NCBI RefSeq assembly: GCF_031157275.1
Contig: NZ_JAVIFW010000003.1
Coordinates: 186,001-250,000, forward strand
DNA from: Streptomyces sp. LHD-70
GTDB lineage: Bacteria > Actinomycetota > Actinomycetes > Streptomycetales > Streptomycetaceae
Direction of reading: 5' to 3'
DNA length: 64,000 nucleotides
In this document: positions 9,175-18,518 of the stretch, in pieces
Numbering within the stretch: position 1 is the first letter of the stretch
Layout of the letters: every line of letters begins with the position of its first letter
Notes under the pieces: model-generated
What the model was told of the DNA's origin: nothing
The model's database searches: none
The model's input: only the letters and a program-made list of their open reading frames with translations
Translations under genes and position numbers: made by a program

Positions 9175-10696
9175 CGCCTGCGGTCGCCGCCTCCTTGCCC
9201 AACAGTGCGGCCGTGAAGGGGTGTCGAGGGGCGGCCAGGACGCTGCGGGTGCTGCCCTCCTCGACCGTCTCGCCCGCGTCGAGCACCGCGATCCGCGAGG
9301 TCAGCGCCGCCGTGTCCAGGTCGTGGGTGATCAGGACCAGACACAGCTCGGCGCGCTCGCGCCGGAGCGTGTCGAGGGCGTCGAGGAGGCCGCGCCGGGT
9401 GACCGTGTCGAGGCCCGAGGTGATCTCGTCGCAGATCAGCACCCTGGGCCGGGCCAGCAACGCCCGTGCCAGAGCGGCCCGTTGGAGTTCACCGCCGGAC
9501 ATCCGGCCGGGGCGCCGCCGTACGACCTCCTCGGTCAGGCCCAGGCCCGCGAGGGTGGTCACCGCCTCCGCGAGGGCCGCGTCCCGGTCGAGCCCGCGCA
9601 GCCGTACCGGCGTACGGGCCACCTGGTCCAAGACCGGGCGGTGCTCGTCGAACGCGGCGCTGGCGTCCTGGAACACGTACTGAACGGCGGCGAGTTGCTC
9701 GCGGCTGCGCGCGCGCAGGCTGCGGGGCAGGGGCGTGCCGTCGAGGAGGAGCGTGCCGTCGTGGTCCCGGTGCAGCCCGGCCAGGCAGCGGGCCAGGGTG
9801 GTCTTGCCGCTGCCCGAGCGGCCGACGACCGCCAGGGACTCGCCCGTACGGAGGGTCAGGGCGGGCGCGCGCAGCACCGCCGTACGGCCATGGCGTGCCG
9901 TGAACCCGTGTGTGCGGAGGACTGCTCGGCCTTCCCCGCCTTCCGGCTCGACCGGCTCCTTCGTGCCGTCCGCCGCCAGGAGAGCCGCCGTCCAGGGATG
10001 CCGCGGCGCCGACCACAGGCGGGCGGCCGGGCCCGACTCGACCACCTTCCCCTCGCGCAGCACGAGCACCTCGTCGGCCAACGCGCGCACCACGTCCAGG
10101 TCGTGGCTGAGCAGGACGACGGCGATGCCCGCCCGGCGCAGCGCCGCGAACCGTTCGACGACATGCCGTTTGGTGACGGCGTCCTGCCCGGTCGTCGGCT
10201 CGTCGGCCACCACCACGCGGGCGCCGAGCAGCAACGCCTGGGCCAGGACGACGCGTTGCTGCTGGCCGCCCGAGAGCTGATGCGGGTAGCGCAGCAACAT
10301 CCCATCTCCATCAGGGAGTTGAGCTTCCTTCAGGGCGGCCAATACGCGTTCACGGGCCGCCTCCCTGCGCTCACGTCGCGGCAGGTGTCGCACCTGGGTG
10401 TGCGCGATGTCCCACAGCAGGGCGCCGACGCGGCGCACCGGGTTGAGGACCGCGCCCGGATGCTGCGGGACGTAGCCCACGAACCCTTCCGGCGCGCGTA
10501 CGTCACCGGTCACGCGGGCGTCCTGCGGGTACTCGCCGAGCAGGGCGAGCCCGGTCGTCGTCTTGCCGCTGCCGGACGCGCCGACGAGCGCGGTGACCGT
10601 GCCCGGCCGCACCCGCAGCCGCACTCCGTCGACGATCGCCCGGCCGTCGACCTCCACCCGCAGCCCGTCGATCTCCGCGACGCATTCCGTGATCAT
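9155..10696 (-). CDS. Nickel/peptide-type ABC importer ATPase with two fused nucleotide-binding domains
   Basis: A 513-residue protein holding both ATPase domains of a Dpp/Nik/Cnt-type importer in one chain. Domain 1 has Walker A GASGSGKT (39-46) and signature SGGQQQRVVLAQ. Domain 2 has Walker A GRSGSGKT (291-298) and signature SGGELQRAALAR with CDEITSGLD. Most systems use separate D and F subunits. The start at ATG 10696 overlaps the upstream permease stop by 4 bases (ATGA). It is the last gene of the ten-gene operon whose first part is a candidate metallophore pathway, so the cargo may be a metal-chelate. Confidence 0.93.
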   Translation of the reverse strand: MITECVAEIDGLRVEVDGRAIVDGVRLRVRPGTVTALVGASGSGKTTTGLALLGEYPQDARVTGDVRAPEGFVGYVPQHPGAVLNPVRRVGALLWDIAHTQVRHLPRRERREAARERVLAALKEAQLPDGDGMLLRYPHQLSGGQQQRVVLAQALLLGARVVVADEPTTGQDAVTKRHVVERFAALRRAGIAVVLLSHDLDVVRALADEVLVLREGKVVESGPAARLWSAPRHPWTAALLAADGTKEPVEPEGGEGRAVLRTHGFTARHGRTAVLRAPALTLRTGESLAVVGRSGSGKTTLARCLAGLHRDHDGTLLLDGTPLPRSLRARSREQLAAVQYVFQDASAAFDEHRPVLDQVARTPVRLRGLDRDAALAEAVTTLAGLGLTEEVVRRRPGRMSGGELQRAALARALLARPRVLICDEITSGLDTVTRRGLLDALDTLRRERAELCLVLITHDLDTAALTSRIAVLDAGETVEEGSTRSVLAAPRHPFTAALLGKEAATAGVTPSGR

Positions 10697-11505
10697 TTCT
10701 GCCTCTTCCTCCGCTGGTCGAGCGCTGAGTCGACGAGCAGGTTGCCGCCCATCGTCAGCGCGACGATCAGCAGGGCGGGTACGACGACGGCCCAGGGCTG
10801 CACGAACAGGCCGGTGCGGTTGCGGTCGACCATCACCGCCCAGTCGGCCGCGTCCGGTTCGACGCCCACGCCGAGGAACGCGGCCGTGGCCACCAGGTAC
10901 AGGACTCCGGTGAAGCGGACACCCGCGTCGGCGGCGAGGGTGCGCGTCGTGGAGCGGCCGACGTACCCGACGGCCGTGCGCCACCACGACTCGCCCTGCA
11001 TGCGCAGCGCCTCGACGGCCGGGCGTGCGGCGGCCTCCGCCGCGGTGGCGCGGACGATGCGGGCCGCGTCCGGGATGTTGACGAGTGCCACAAGCAGCGC
11101 GAGCCCCACCGTCCCCGGCGTGAACACGGCCGCGACGAGCAGGATCATCAGCAGCGACGGCACCGCGAGCAGCACGTCCAGGGGCCGCATCAGCAGCTCC
11201 TCAAGCCAGCCCCGGTGGGTGAGGGCACTCGCAAGCCCGAGCGGCAGCGCCACCACGTACGCGAGAACCGTCGCGGCCAGCGCGACCAGGACCACCGAAC
11301 GGCCGCCGAGCAGCACCTGCCGCCAGACGTCACGGCCGACGAAGTCGGTGCCGAGCCAGTGCCCGCCGCCCGCCGTGAACGAGGCGGCACGCGGCCCCGG
11401 TTCGCCCGCGAACAGCGGACCGAGCAGGGCGAGCAGCAGCGGAACGCCGACGATCAGCGCGCCGAGCAGAAAACGTGAACTGCCTTGCTTCGTAAGGGAC
11501 TTCAC
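10693..11505 (-). CDS. ABC importer permease, DppC/NikC/CntC type
   Basis: A 270-residue permease. The N-terminal helix (FLLGALIVGVPLLLALLGPL) is followed by GTDFVGRDVWRQVLLGGRSV, the hallmark of C-type permeases in this family, then five more hydrophobic segments. The ATPase-coupling (EAA) loop is near IVRATAAEAAARPAVEALRM. It starts with GTG 11505, overlapping the DppB-type stop (GTGA), and its own stop overlaps the ATPase start. Confidence 0.92.
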   Translation of the reverse strand: MKSLTKQGSSRFLLGALIVGVPLLLALLGPLFAGEPGPRAASFTAGGGHWLGTDFVGRDVWRQVLLGGRSVVLVALAATVLAYVVALPLGLASALTHRGWLEELLMRPLDVLLAVPSLLMILLVAAVFTPGTVGLALLVALVNIPDAARIVRATAAEAAARPAVEALRMQGESWWRTAVGYVGRSTTRTLAADAGVRFTGVLYLVATAAFLGVGVEPDAADWAVMVDRNRTGLFVQPWAVVVPALLIVALTMGGNLLVDSALDQRRKRQK

Positions 11506-12488
11506 GCGGCCACCTCCCCGCGCGGCGCGAACCGGCGGGCGACGAGGTCCGCGCCGATGTTGAGCACGACGGTGAACACACCGAAGACGACCGCGAGGCC
11601 CTGCACGACGGGGAGGTCGCGTTCGGCGACGGCGTTGATGAGTACGGTCCCGAGTCCGGGGATCACGAAGAGCGCCTCCACGACGATGACACCGGACAGC
11701 AACCAGTCGACGGTGCGGGCGAGTTGCTGCGTCGCGGGGGTGACGGCCGCGGGCAGGGCGTGCGCGTACCGGACGCGGGCGCCGGAGACGCCGTAGCGCC
11801 TGGCCTGGGCGACGTACGGCGAGGCGAGCGCGTCGATCATGCCCGCCCGCACGAGACGGGCGAGGGTGCACACCGGCCGGGAGAGCAGCACCAGGACGGG
11901 CAGGACGAGCGCGGCCGGATGGGCGAGCAGGTCCGTGCCGTAGCCCACGGCGGTCGGCGGCAGCCAGCCGAGGCGGATCGCGAACACGGTGCTGAGGAGC
12001 ACTCCGCAGGCGAACTCCGGTACGGCGTAGAGCCCCAGCGTCGCCGAGCTGACCAGGCGGTCCGGCCACCGGCCCTCGTGCCGGGCGGCAAGGACGCCGA
12101 GGCCGACGCCGAGCGGGACGAGTAGCGCGACGGTCAGCGCGGCGAGCAGCAGCGTCGGCCCGAAGCCGTCGGCGATGTACGTGCTGACCGGCCGCCCCGA
12201 GGCCAGCGACGTACCGAAGTCCCCGTGCGGCAGGCCCGCCGCCCAGTCCGCGAGGCGCTCCACGGCGGGCCGGTCCAGGCCCATCGCCTCGCGGATCGCG
12301 GCGATCCGGGCCGGGTCGGGCTGGTCCCCGGCGAGCGCGACGGCGGCGTCACCCGGCAGCGCCTCGGCGAGCGCGAAGACGAGCAGCACGACCGCCGCCG
12401 TCTGCACCGCACCGAGCAGCAGCCGCCGGGCGAGGAGGTGTCCGTAAAGTCCCGTCGTCCGCCCGGAGGGCGGGCCCTGCGGCGTCAT
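11502..12488 (-). CDS. ABC importer permease, DppB/NikB/CntB type
   Basis: A 328-residue permease with a first helix LLLGAVQTAAVVLLVFALAE, a family-typical external loop (AIREAMGLDRPAVERLADW, then GDFGTSLASGRPV) and five further membrane spans. The C-terminal EALFVIPGLGTVLINAVAERD motif is diagnostic for B-type permeases. ATG 12488 is preferred over longer reading because the upstream bases are a non-coding repeat. Coupled to the C-type permease by a GTGA overlap. It is separated from the binding-protein gene by a 140-base repeat-filled gap. Confidence 0.92.
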   Translation of the reverse strand: MTPQGPPSGRTTGLYGHLLARRLLLGAVQTAAVVLLVFALAEALPGDAAVALAGDQPDPARIAAIREAMGLDRPAVERLADWAAGLPHGDFGTSLASGRPVSTYIADGFGPTLLLAALTVALLVPLGVGLGVLAARHEGRWPDRLVSSATLGLYAVPEFACGVLLSTVFAIRLGWLPPTAVGYGTDLLAHPAALVLPVLVLLSRPVCTLARLVRAGMIDALASPYVAQARRYGVSGARVRYAHALPAAVTPATQQLARTVDWLLSGVIVVEALFVIPGLGTVLINAVAERDLPVVQGLAVVFGVFTVVLNIGADLVARRFAPRGEVAA

Positions 12489-12504
12489 GGGTGTGCCCCC
12501 TGCT

Positions 12505-12589
12505 CTGGGGGCACCTCCCGGCCGGAGGCTGGGGGAGCGGGCCAGGCGTCGCGGGGCTGGGGGCACCTCCCGGCCGGAGGCTGGGGGAG
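12505..12589. repeat. Two direct copies of a hairpin-forming GGGGGCACCTCCC-type repeat
   Basis: Copies at 12505-12538 and 12557-12589 are identical over 33 bases and 52 bases apart. Each folds around CCTCCCGGCCGGAGG. An exact copy of the full 34-base unit lies in inverted orientation at 22960-22993. Situated between the binding-protein gene and the permeases, the hairpins may stop exonucleases and leave more binding-protein message than permease message. Confidence 0.85.
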
Positions 12590-12628
12590 GGACTTTCCCG
12601 ACACCTCCTCGCCAACGACGCAGTCCGC

Positions 12629-14212
12629 TCACGCGAGCCACACCTTGTCGAAGCGCGCCCAGTCCAGGGAGTTGGCGGGTGCGTCGGTCTCGACGCCCCG
12701 GACGTTCTTCGCCGTGCCGAGGATCCAGTCCGCGAAGCCCCAGACCAGGAAGCCGCCCTCCGCGTACAGGCGGCGCTGCATCCGTTGGTAGACGGCCGCG
12801 CGCGCCTTCTTGTCCTTGGTGGACTGCGCCTGCTGGTAGAGGGCGTCGAAGTCCTGGTGCTTCCAGTGCGTGGCGTTGGTGGTGGAGCCGGTGAGCAGCC
12901 GCTGCGAGATGTGCGTCTCGATGGGCATCGCGCCCGAGCGGTACGAGCAGAGGGTGCCGCCGTCCAGGATGTCCCGCCAGTAGCTGTCCTTGCTGCCGGT
13001 CCTGACCTTGATCGTCACGCCCGCCTCGGCGGCCTGGTCGCGGAAGATCGAGGCGGCCTCGGTGAACCCGGCGGCGACCGGCGAGGTGTCGAGCGTGACC
13101 GTGAGGTCCTCGGCGCCGGCCTTCTTGAGCAGGGACTTCGCCCGGCCGAGGTCCTGCTCGCGCTGCGGGAGGCCGTCGGCGTAGTACTCGTACCCCTTGC
13201 CGAACAGGTCGTTGCCGATCTCGCCCGCGCCCGAGAGCGCGCCCTGGACGAGTTCCTCGCGGTCGGCGATCAGGAAGAACGCCTCGCGGACCCGGGGGTC
13301 GTCGAAGGGCTTGCGGTCGGTCTTCATGGCGAAGGACTGCATGGCGCTGTTACGGAGCCGGACGATCCTGATCTGGCCCGAGCGCTCATGGGTGCGGCCG
13401 GTGGTCGGGTTCAGCTCGTGGGCGTACTCGACCTGGCCGCCGAGCAGGGCGTTGATCCGCGCGGACTCCTCGTTGGCGACGACGATCTCCAGCTCGTCGA
13501 GGTGCGGGGCGCCCTCCCAGTAGTCCGGGTTGCGCTTGAAGACGGCGGACCTGCCGGGCGCGAAGGAGACGAAGCGGAACGGGCCGCTGCCGACCGCCTT
13601 CTCATCGAACTCCTCGGCGCCCTCCGGGACGATGTACGCGCCGAACGTGGCCAGGACGTTGGGGAATTCGGCGGTCGGGCGCTTCAGGACGAACTCGACG
13701 GTCCGCTCGTCCACGGCCCGGCTGGCTGTGAGGTCGATGGGTTCCAGGGACGCCTTCGCGCGGAACGCCTTCTTCGGGTCGGCGATGCGGCGGTAGCTGT
13801 AGAGCACGTCCTTCGCGGTGACGGGCCTGCCGTCGTGGAAGGCCGCCTTGCGCAGGGTGACCTTCCAGCGGTCGAGGCCCGCGTTGGGCTCCCAGCCGGA
13901 GGCCAGGCGCGGCTCGGCGGACAGGTCGGCGCCGTAGTCGGCGAGCTTGTCGAACAGGGCCTTGGCGCGGGCGACGTCGGCGAACAGGTTGGCCAGATGC
14001 GGGTCGAGGGTCTCGCTAGCCCCGCCGCCCGCGAAGGCGGCGCGCAGCCGGCCGCCCCGCTTCGGCTTGCCGTCGCCCGTGCCGCCGGCCGCGGTGTCGG
14101 TGCCGGAGCCGCAGCCGGTCAGGGCGAGCGCGCCGAGCCCGGCGGCTCCGGAGACGGCGAGGAAGCCTCTGCGGCCAAGGCCGGGGAAGCGGGAGTCGGG
14201 CGTGTGGTTCAT
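12629..14212 (-). CDS. ABC importer substrate-binding lipoprotein (SBP family 5)
   Basis: A 527-residue extracytoplasmic binding protein of the DppA/NikA/CntA class. The N-terminus has a twin-arginine motif (RRGFLAV, RR at 14-15) and lipobox LTGC with Cys34, so it is probably Tat-exported and lipid-anchored. Family landmarks include LRKAAFHDGRPVTAKDVLYSY and VGSGPFRFVSFAPGRSAVFKRNPDYWEGAP. It is the specificity-giving part of the importer encoded downstream. The same class binds peptides, nickel or opine-metal complexes; the upstream biosynthetic genes favour a metal-chelate ligand. Confidence 0.94.
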   Translation of the reverse strand: MNHTPDSRFPGLGRRGFLAVSGAAGLGALALTGCGSGTDTAAGGTGDGKPKRGGRLRAAFAGGGASETLDPHLANLFADVARAKALFDKLADYGADLSAEPRLASGWEPNAGLDRWKVTLRKAAFHDGRPVTAKDVLYSYRRIADPKKAFRAKASLEPIDLTASRAVDERTVEFVLKRPTAEFPNVLATFGAYIVPEGAEEFDEKAVGSGPFRFVSFAPGRSAVFKRNPDYWEGAPHLDELEIVVANEESARINALLGGQVEYAHELNPTTGRTHERSGQIRIVRLRNSAMQSFAMKTDRKPFDDPRVREAFFLIADREELVQGALSGAGEIGNDLFGKGYEYYADGLPQREQDLGRAKSLLKKAGAEDLTVTLDTSPVAAGFTEAASIFRDQAAEAGVTIKVRTGSKDSYWRDILDGGTLCSYRSGAMPIETHISQRLLTGSTTNATHWKHQDFDALYQQAQSTKDKKARAAVYQRMQRRLYAEGGFLVWGFADWILGTAKNVRGVETDAPANSLDWARFDKVWLA

Positions 14213-14258
14213 GGTGATGTCCTTGTCGTGGGATACGCGAAGTGGCGTGTGTCGTACG

Positions 14259-15083
14259 TCAGTTGAGGCGGGCTACCAGGTGCATCCGATCGGCGTCCGT
14301 GGCCGATCCGGGCGCGTCGCCCTCACGCCAGGCCGGTTCCGTACGCGGCCCGGGGCCGTCGTGCAGGGCGAGCACCTCGAAGCCGTGGCCGGCCAGGACG
14401 TGCCGCAGCTCCTGCGGGAACAGCAGCCGCCAGGCGGAGCGCTGCTCGACCGGCTCCGAACCGTCGTCGGCGGTCCACACCCGGGTGCGGCGCAGGAGCT
14501 GTGCGGTGCGGTCGACGGACAGGGTGGTGGTGGACTCGTACGCGACGCCCTGCCACGTGAAGCCGTTGACGCGCGGGGCGTCGAGGAGTTCCGTACGGCC
14601 CAGGAAGAACGCGCCGTTGCGCATCTCCGCGACCAGGAGCCCGCCGGGGGCGAGGCTGCGGCGCACCGAGGTGAGGAAGCCGTCGAGCTCGGTGTTGGTG
14701 TGGCAGTAGAGCAGGGCACTGTCCAGACACACCACCGCGTCGAACTCCCGTGCCGGGAGCGTGAATCGGCGCAGGTCCGCGTGCAGATACTCGGGCCCGG
14801 CATGCTGGACACGGGCGTACGCGAGCATCGCCTCGGAGAGGTCGGCGCCGGTGACGGTGCGGCCCGCGCGGTGCAGGTGGGCGGCGTCCCGCCCGGTGCC
14901 GCAGCCCAGGTCGAGGACGCGGGGGCCCGAGCCGTACCGGCGCAGGCAGTCCTCGGCCCAGCGCCCGGCGAGCTGCTCGGGGTCGGGGAAGCGGGCTTCG
15001 TACAGGGCGGGGTTGTCGGTGAGGAGGTTCTCGGTGCTCGTACGCGCAGTCATGCTGGGCTCGTTCCTGCGAGGCTCGTTCAT
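14259..15083 (-). CDS. Class I SAM-dependent methyltransferase of the metallophore-like operon
   Basis: A 274-residue enzyme. VLDLGCGTGRD at residues 56-66 binds SAM, followed by VTGADLSEAML and FDAVVCLDSALLYC. Start ATG 15083 is chosen because it overlaps the MFS stop (ATGA); an internal ATG at 15053 is the alternative. Its place at the end of a fully overlapping six-gene block implies that it methylates the product or an intermediate of that pathway. It could equally be another kind of SAM enzyme, as only the fold is visible. Confidence 0.88.
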   Translation of the reverse strand: MNEPRRNEPSMTARTSTENLLTDNPALYEARFPDPEQLAGRWAEDCLRRYGSGPRVLDLGCGTGRDAAHLHRAGRTVTGADLSEAMLAYARVQHAGPEYLHADLRRFTLPAREFDAVVCLDSALLYCHTNTELDGFLTSVRRSLAPGGLLVAEMRNGAFFLGRTELLDAPRVNGFTWQGVAYESTTTLSVDRTAQLLRRTRVWTADDGSEPVEQRSAWRLLFPQELRHVLAGHGFEVLALHDGPGPRTEPAWREGDAPGSATDADRMHLVARLN

Positions 15084-16336
15084 GCCGGGGCCTTCGTGGA
15101 TTCGGTTGCGGGGAGGGCGTCGCGCCGGTGCAGCCAGGCCACCGCGGCGGCCGAGGTGAGGCCGAAGGCCAGACAGCACACCCAGGGCAGCCAGCCGAGG
15201 CCGGTGCGCGTGCCGGTGTCCATGGCCCAGCCGACGACCGCGTTGCCGACGGCGGCCGCGACGCCCGACACCACGTAGAACAGGCCGAAGTACGTGCCGG
15301 TCAGCTCGGGGCGGCCGAAGCCCGGGATCAGCTCCAGCACGAAGGGCTGGGCGATCATCACGCCGAGGTAGAGCAGCAGGGCACCGGCGAGGACGGGCAG
15401 CGCCCGCAGGACCGCGTCCGCGAGCCCGTCCGGGGCGCCGTCGTACAGCGTCACCGCCAGCGGAGGCACGAAGGACAGACCCGTCAGCGCGACCCCGAGA
15501 CTGATCCAACGTGCCCTGCTGCCACGGGACTTGAGCGCCCGCGTGAGGCGCAGTTGCAGCCAGAGGTTGGTGAGCGTGCCGACGAGGAACACGATCCCGG
15601 CGGCGCCGTCCCAGCCGGTGGCGCGGCGGGCGCCGTCCGGGAGCAGCAGATACAGCTGGTTCTCCATCGTGAACAGGCCGACCATGGCGAGCGAGAACGC
15701 CACGAAGCGCCGGTTGCCCACGACCTCCCGCCAGTCCGCGACGACACTGTTCCCGCTGGCCGCGACCTTGCGGGCGGGGAGTACGAGCGCCTGCGCGACG
15801 GTGAGGGCGGCGAAGATCCCGGCGGCGGTGAGCGCGGAGGTCCGGAAGTCGACGAGGAGCAGCGCGCTGCCGAGCAGCGGGCCGATCAGCGCGCCGGTGG
15901 TGGCGAACACGTTGAACAGCGCGAACGCCTCCGCCTTCCGCTCGCCCGCCTCCAGGGCGAGATAGGCGCGGACGGCCGGGTTGAACAGCGCCCCCGCCAA
16001 GCCGCTGAGCACGGAAGCGGCGAGCAGGACGGGCAGCCCGTCGCCGAGCGCGAACAGCCCGAAGCCGACGGTGCGCAGGGCGCACCCGGCGATGATGACC
16101 CCGCGCGCCCCGAGCCGGTCCGCGGCCGAGCCGCCGATGAGGAACAGGCCCTGCTGGCTGAGGTTGCGCACGCCGAGCACGATCCCGACGACCGCCGCGG
16201 AGAGCCCGAGGTCGTCGCCGAGGTGCAGGGCGAGATAGGGGACGAGGAGGTAGAAGCCGGTGTTGACGCCGAGCTGGTTGACCAGGAGCAGCCGGATCGC
16301 GAGCGGGAACGCGCGCATCTCACGCAAGGTGTTCAC
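15080..16336 (-). CDS. MFS transporter, putative metallophore exporter
   Basis: A 418-residue major facilitator protein with about 12 membrane segments. The motif A-like loop GGSAADRLGARGV follows helix 2, and a central region (WREVVGNRRFVAFSLAMVG) links the two halves. It starts with GTG 16336, overlapping the epimerase stop (GTGA), and is coupled to the methyltransferase. In staphylopine-type operons an MFS protein (CntE) exports the finished metallophore; the position here suggests the same job, which is inference. Confidence 0.9.
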   Translation of the reverse strand: MNTLREMRAFPLAIRLLLVNQLGVNTGFYLLVPYLALHLGDDLGLSAAVVGIVLGVRNLSQQGLFLIGGSAADRLGARGVIIAGCALRTVGFGLFALGDGLPVLLAASVLSGLAGALFNPAVRAYLALEAGERKAEAFALFNVFATTGALIGPLLGSALLLVDFRTSALTAAGIFAALTVAQALVLPARKVAASGNSVVADWREVVGNRRFVAFSLAMVGLFTMENQLYLLLPDGARRATGWDGAAGIVFLVGTLTNLWLQLRLTRALKSRGSRARWISLGVALTGLSFVPPLAVTLYDGAPDGLADAVLRALPVLAGALLLYLGVMIAQPFVLELIPGFGRPELTGTYFGLFYVVSGVAAAVGNAVVGWAMDTGTRTGLGWLPWVCCLAFGLTSAAAVAWLHRRDALPATESTKAPA

Positions 16337-17382
16337 GCCCGCACCCCCGCACGCGGCCGTACGCCAAGTCCCGGACCGGCAGGGGCGGTTACGGTGCCGT
16401 CGGCGCCGCCGATGCCCGTCCACGGGTCGTCCGCGAGCAGCAGATGCCCGTCGAGGTCGACCCAGCGGGCCCGGTCCACGAGGTGCACGGCCGGTGCGAT
16501 GCCGAGGGTGCTGGCGGTCAGACAGCCCAGCATCAGCGCGGTGCCGGTGCCCTCGACCAGCTCGGCGATCCGCAGCGCCGCGCTCACGCCTCCGCACTTG
16601 GCGAGCTTGATGTTGATGCCGTGCACGCGCCCGGCCAGGCGCCCGGCATCTCCAAGATCCACGGCGTCCTCGTCCGCGATGACGGGCAGCGGTGAGGCCT
16701 CGGCGAGCCGGGCCAGCTCGTCGGGGGTGCCGGGCGGCAACGGCTGCTCGACGGCCTCCACACCCAACTCGGCGAACCTAGGCAGGAGTTGGAAGGCGGT
16801 GGCGAAGCTCCAGGCCCCGTTGGGGTCGAGCAGCAGCCGCGCCCCGGGTGCGGCGGCCCGCACGGCCCGTACGCGCGCCAGGTCGTCGGCGGGGTCCGGA
16901 GTACCGGCCTTCACCTTGAGGACGGAGAACCCGGCACGGACCAGTTCGGCGGCCTGTGCTGCGGCGGCCTCCGGCGTGGTGATGCCCAGGGTGCGGGCGG
17001 TGGCGGCGGACGGGACTCTGCGGACACGGCCCAGGAGCCGGTGGACGGGAAGGCCCGCGCGCTTGCCGACCAGGTCGAGCAGCGCGGACTCCACGGCGGC
17101 GGTCACACTCGGCGGAACGCCGGGCCTGCCGCGCTCACGCAGGGCTTCGAGGGCGCTCTCCGGACCGGCGAAACCGCTCAACCACCGTCCGCTGTCGTGC
17201 AGTTGACGTTCAAGTGCCGCGGCGTCGAGCCCGTAGTAGACGCTGCTGACGGCCTCGCCGTGGCCGTACAGACCGTCGTGCTCGACGGTCAGCCACACGG
17301 CGTCGCGGGCGGCCATGGTGGAGCGGGATATTCGCAGGGGTTCGGTGAGCTGGAGGCGCACGGTGCGCAGGCTGGACTTCAC
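16333..17382 (-). CDS. Dipeptide epimerase (enolase superfamily, Ala-D/L-Glu epimerase type)
   Basis: A 349-residue member of the muconate-lactonising subgroup. The catalytic KxK is seen in VLKVKAG. Metal ligands appear in LLLDPNGAWS (D), AVEQPLPP (E) and VIADEDAVD (D). The second base is in INIKLAKCGG. The C-terminal DLDGHLLLADDPW motif is typical of dipeptide epimerases, where it binds the alpha-amino group. Starts at GTG 17382 in a GTGA overlap. Located between a PLP enzyme and an exporter in an operon with an ATP-grasp ligase, it probably inverts a residue in a newly ligated dipeptide-like intermediate. Confidence 0.9.
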   Translation of the reverse strand: MKSSLRTVRLQLTEPLRISRSTMAARDAVWLTVEHDGLYGHGEAVSSVYYGLDAAALERQLHDSGRWLSGFAGPESALEALRERGRPGVPPSVTAAVESALLDLVGKRAGLPVHRLLGRVRRVPSAATARTLGITTPEAAAAQAAELVRAGFSVLKVKAGTPDPADDLARVRAVRAAAPGARLLLDPNGAWSFATAFQLLPRFAELGVEAVEQPLPPGTPDELARLAEASPLPVIADEDAVDLGDAGRLAGRVHGINIKLAKCGGVSAALRIAELVEGTGTALMLGCLTASTLGIAPAVHLVDRARWVDLDGHLLLADDPWTGIGGADGTVTAPAGPGLGVRPRAGVRA

Positions 17383-18518
17383 TGGTGTTCTTCCACTGGG
17401 GTGCTGGGGCCGGACCCGACGGTTTCCACGTGGGCGGCGAGCGGGTCGGTGACGGTGCGGCACCGGACCCAGCCGGTGGCCTCCACGGCACGCGGGTACG
17501 GGATCTCGACGGGGCGTACGGCGGCGGTGGCGCGGTCGATGCCGTGCGCGGCGGCGAAGTCGTCGTCGTACACGCTGTTCAGGTAGCGGTGCGGACCGTC
17601 CGGGAAGACCGTCGCGACCACCGCTCCCGGGTGGACGCGGGCCGCCCAGGCGGCGACGAGCGCGGCCGCCCCGGTGCTCCAGCCGCCGCTGACGAACGCA
17701 CCGGCGGCAAGGCGGCGGCAGGCGTCGGCGGCCTCGGCCGGGCCCACCCAGTGCACCTCGTCGAACGCGTCGTAGGCGACGTTGCGCGGATGGATGGAGC
17801 TGCCCAGGCCGCGCATCAGGCGGGGGCGCTGGGGCTGGCCGAAGATCGTCGAGCCGGTGGCGTCCACGCCGATCAGGCGCAGGCGCGGCCAGTGCCGCCG
17901 CAGCGGACCGATGACGCCCGCACTGTGCCCGCCCGTGCCGACACTGCACACCAGCACGTCCAAGTGGTCGAGCTGTGCGGCGAGTTCGGCGGCGAGCGAG
18001 GCGTAACCCGCGGTGTTGTCCGGGTTGTTGTACTGGTCCGGCCAGTACGCGTCCGGGAGCTGCGTGAGCAGGGCGCGCAGCCGGGCAAGGCGCGCCGCCT
18101 GCCAGCCGCCCTCGGCCTCCGGCCGGTCGACGATCTCGACCCGGGCACCGTGCGCCCGCAGCAACTGCCGCATGGAAGGCTCCAGTTCGGCGTCGCCGAC
18201 GAGCACGATGGGATGGCCGAGCGCCTGTCCGGCGAAGGCCAGACCGACGCCGAGCGTCCCCGACGTGGACTCCACCACCGGCGCGCCGGGCCGCAGCTCG
18301 CCCCGCTCACGGGCGCCGAGCAGCATCGACACGGCCGCCCGCGCCTTCATGCCGCCCGCGCCGAGCCCTTCGAGCTTCGCCCAGAAGCCGGGCTGCGGAC
18401 ACGGCAGATCGACGCCGACGTGCGCGAGCGGAGTGCCGCCGAGCAGTCGCAGCAACTCCCGGTTGCCGGGCGGGTGTTGGAGGGCCTGCGTGGGGTGCGC
18501 GGTCGTCAGGGCGGTCAT
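17379..18518 (-). CDS. PLP-dependent cysteine-synthase-like enzyme
   Basis: A 379-residue fold-type II PLP enzyme. The Schiff-base lysine is Lys58 in GAGGMKARAAVSML, the phosphate loop is SVGTGGHSAG and the substrate loop is STSGTLGVGLA rather than the STSGNTG of true cysteine synthase. Such deviating homologues (for example SbnA in staphyloferrin B synthesis) perform beta-replacements that make 2,3-diaminopropionate or its precursors. The C-terminus is longer than in housekeeping CysK. It overlaps both neighbours by 4 bases. A role in supplying an unusual amino acid building block is inferred. Confidence 0.88.
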   Translation of the reverse strand: MTALTTAHPTQALQHPPGNRELLRLLGGTPLAHVGVDLPCPQPGFWAKLEGLGAGGMKARAAVSMLLGARERGELRPGAPVVESTSGTLGVGLAFAGQALGHPIVLVGDAELEPSMRQLLRAHGARVEIVDRPEAEGGWQAARLARLRALLTQLPDAYWPDQYNNPDNTAGYASLAAELAAQLDHLDVLVCSVGTGGHSAGVIGPLRRHWPRLRLIGVDATGSTIFGQPQRPRLMRGLGSSIHPRNVAYDAFDEVHWVGPAEAADACRRLAAGAFVSGGWSTGAAALVAAWAARVHPGAVVATVFPDGPHRYLNSVYDDDFAAAHGIDRATAAVRPVEIPYPRAVEATGWVRCRTVTDPLAAHVETVGSGPSTPVEEHQ

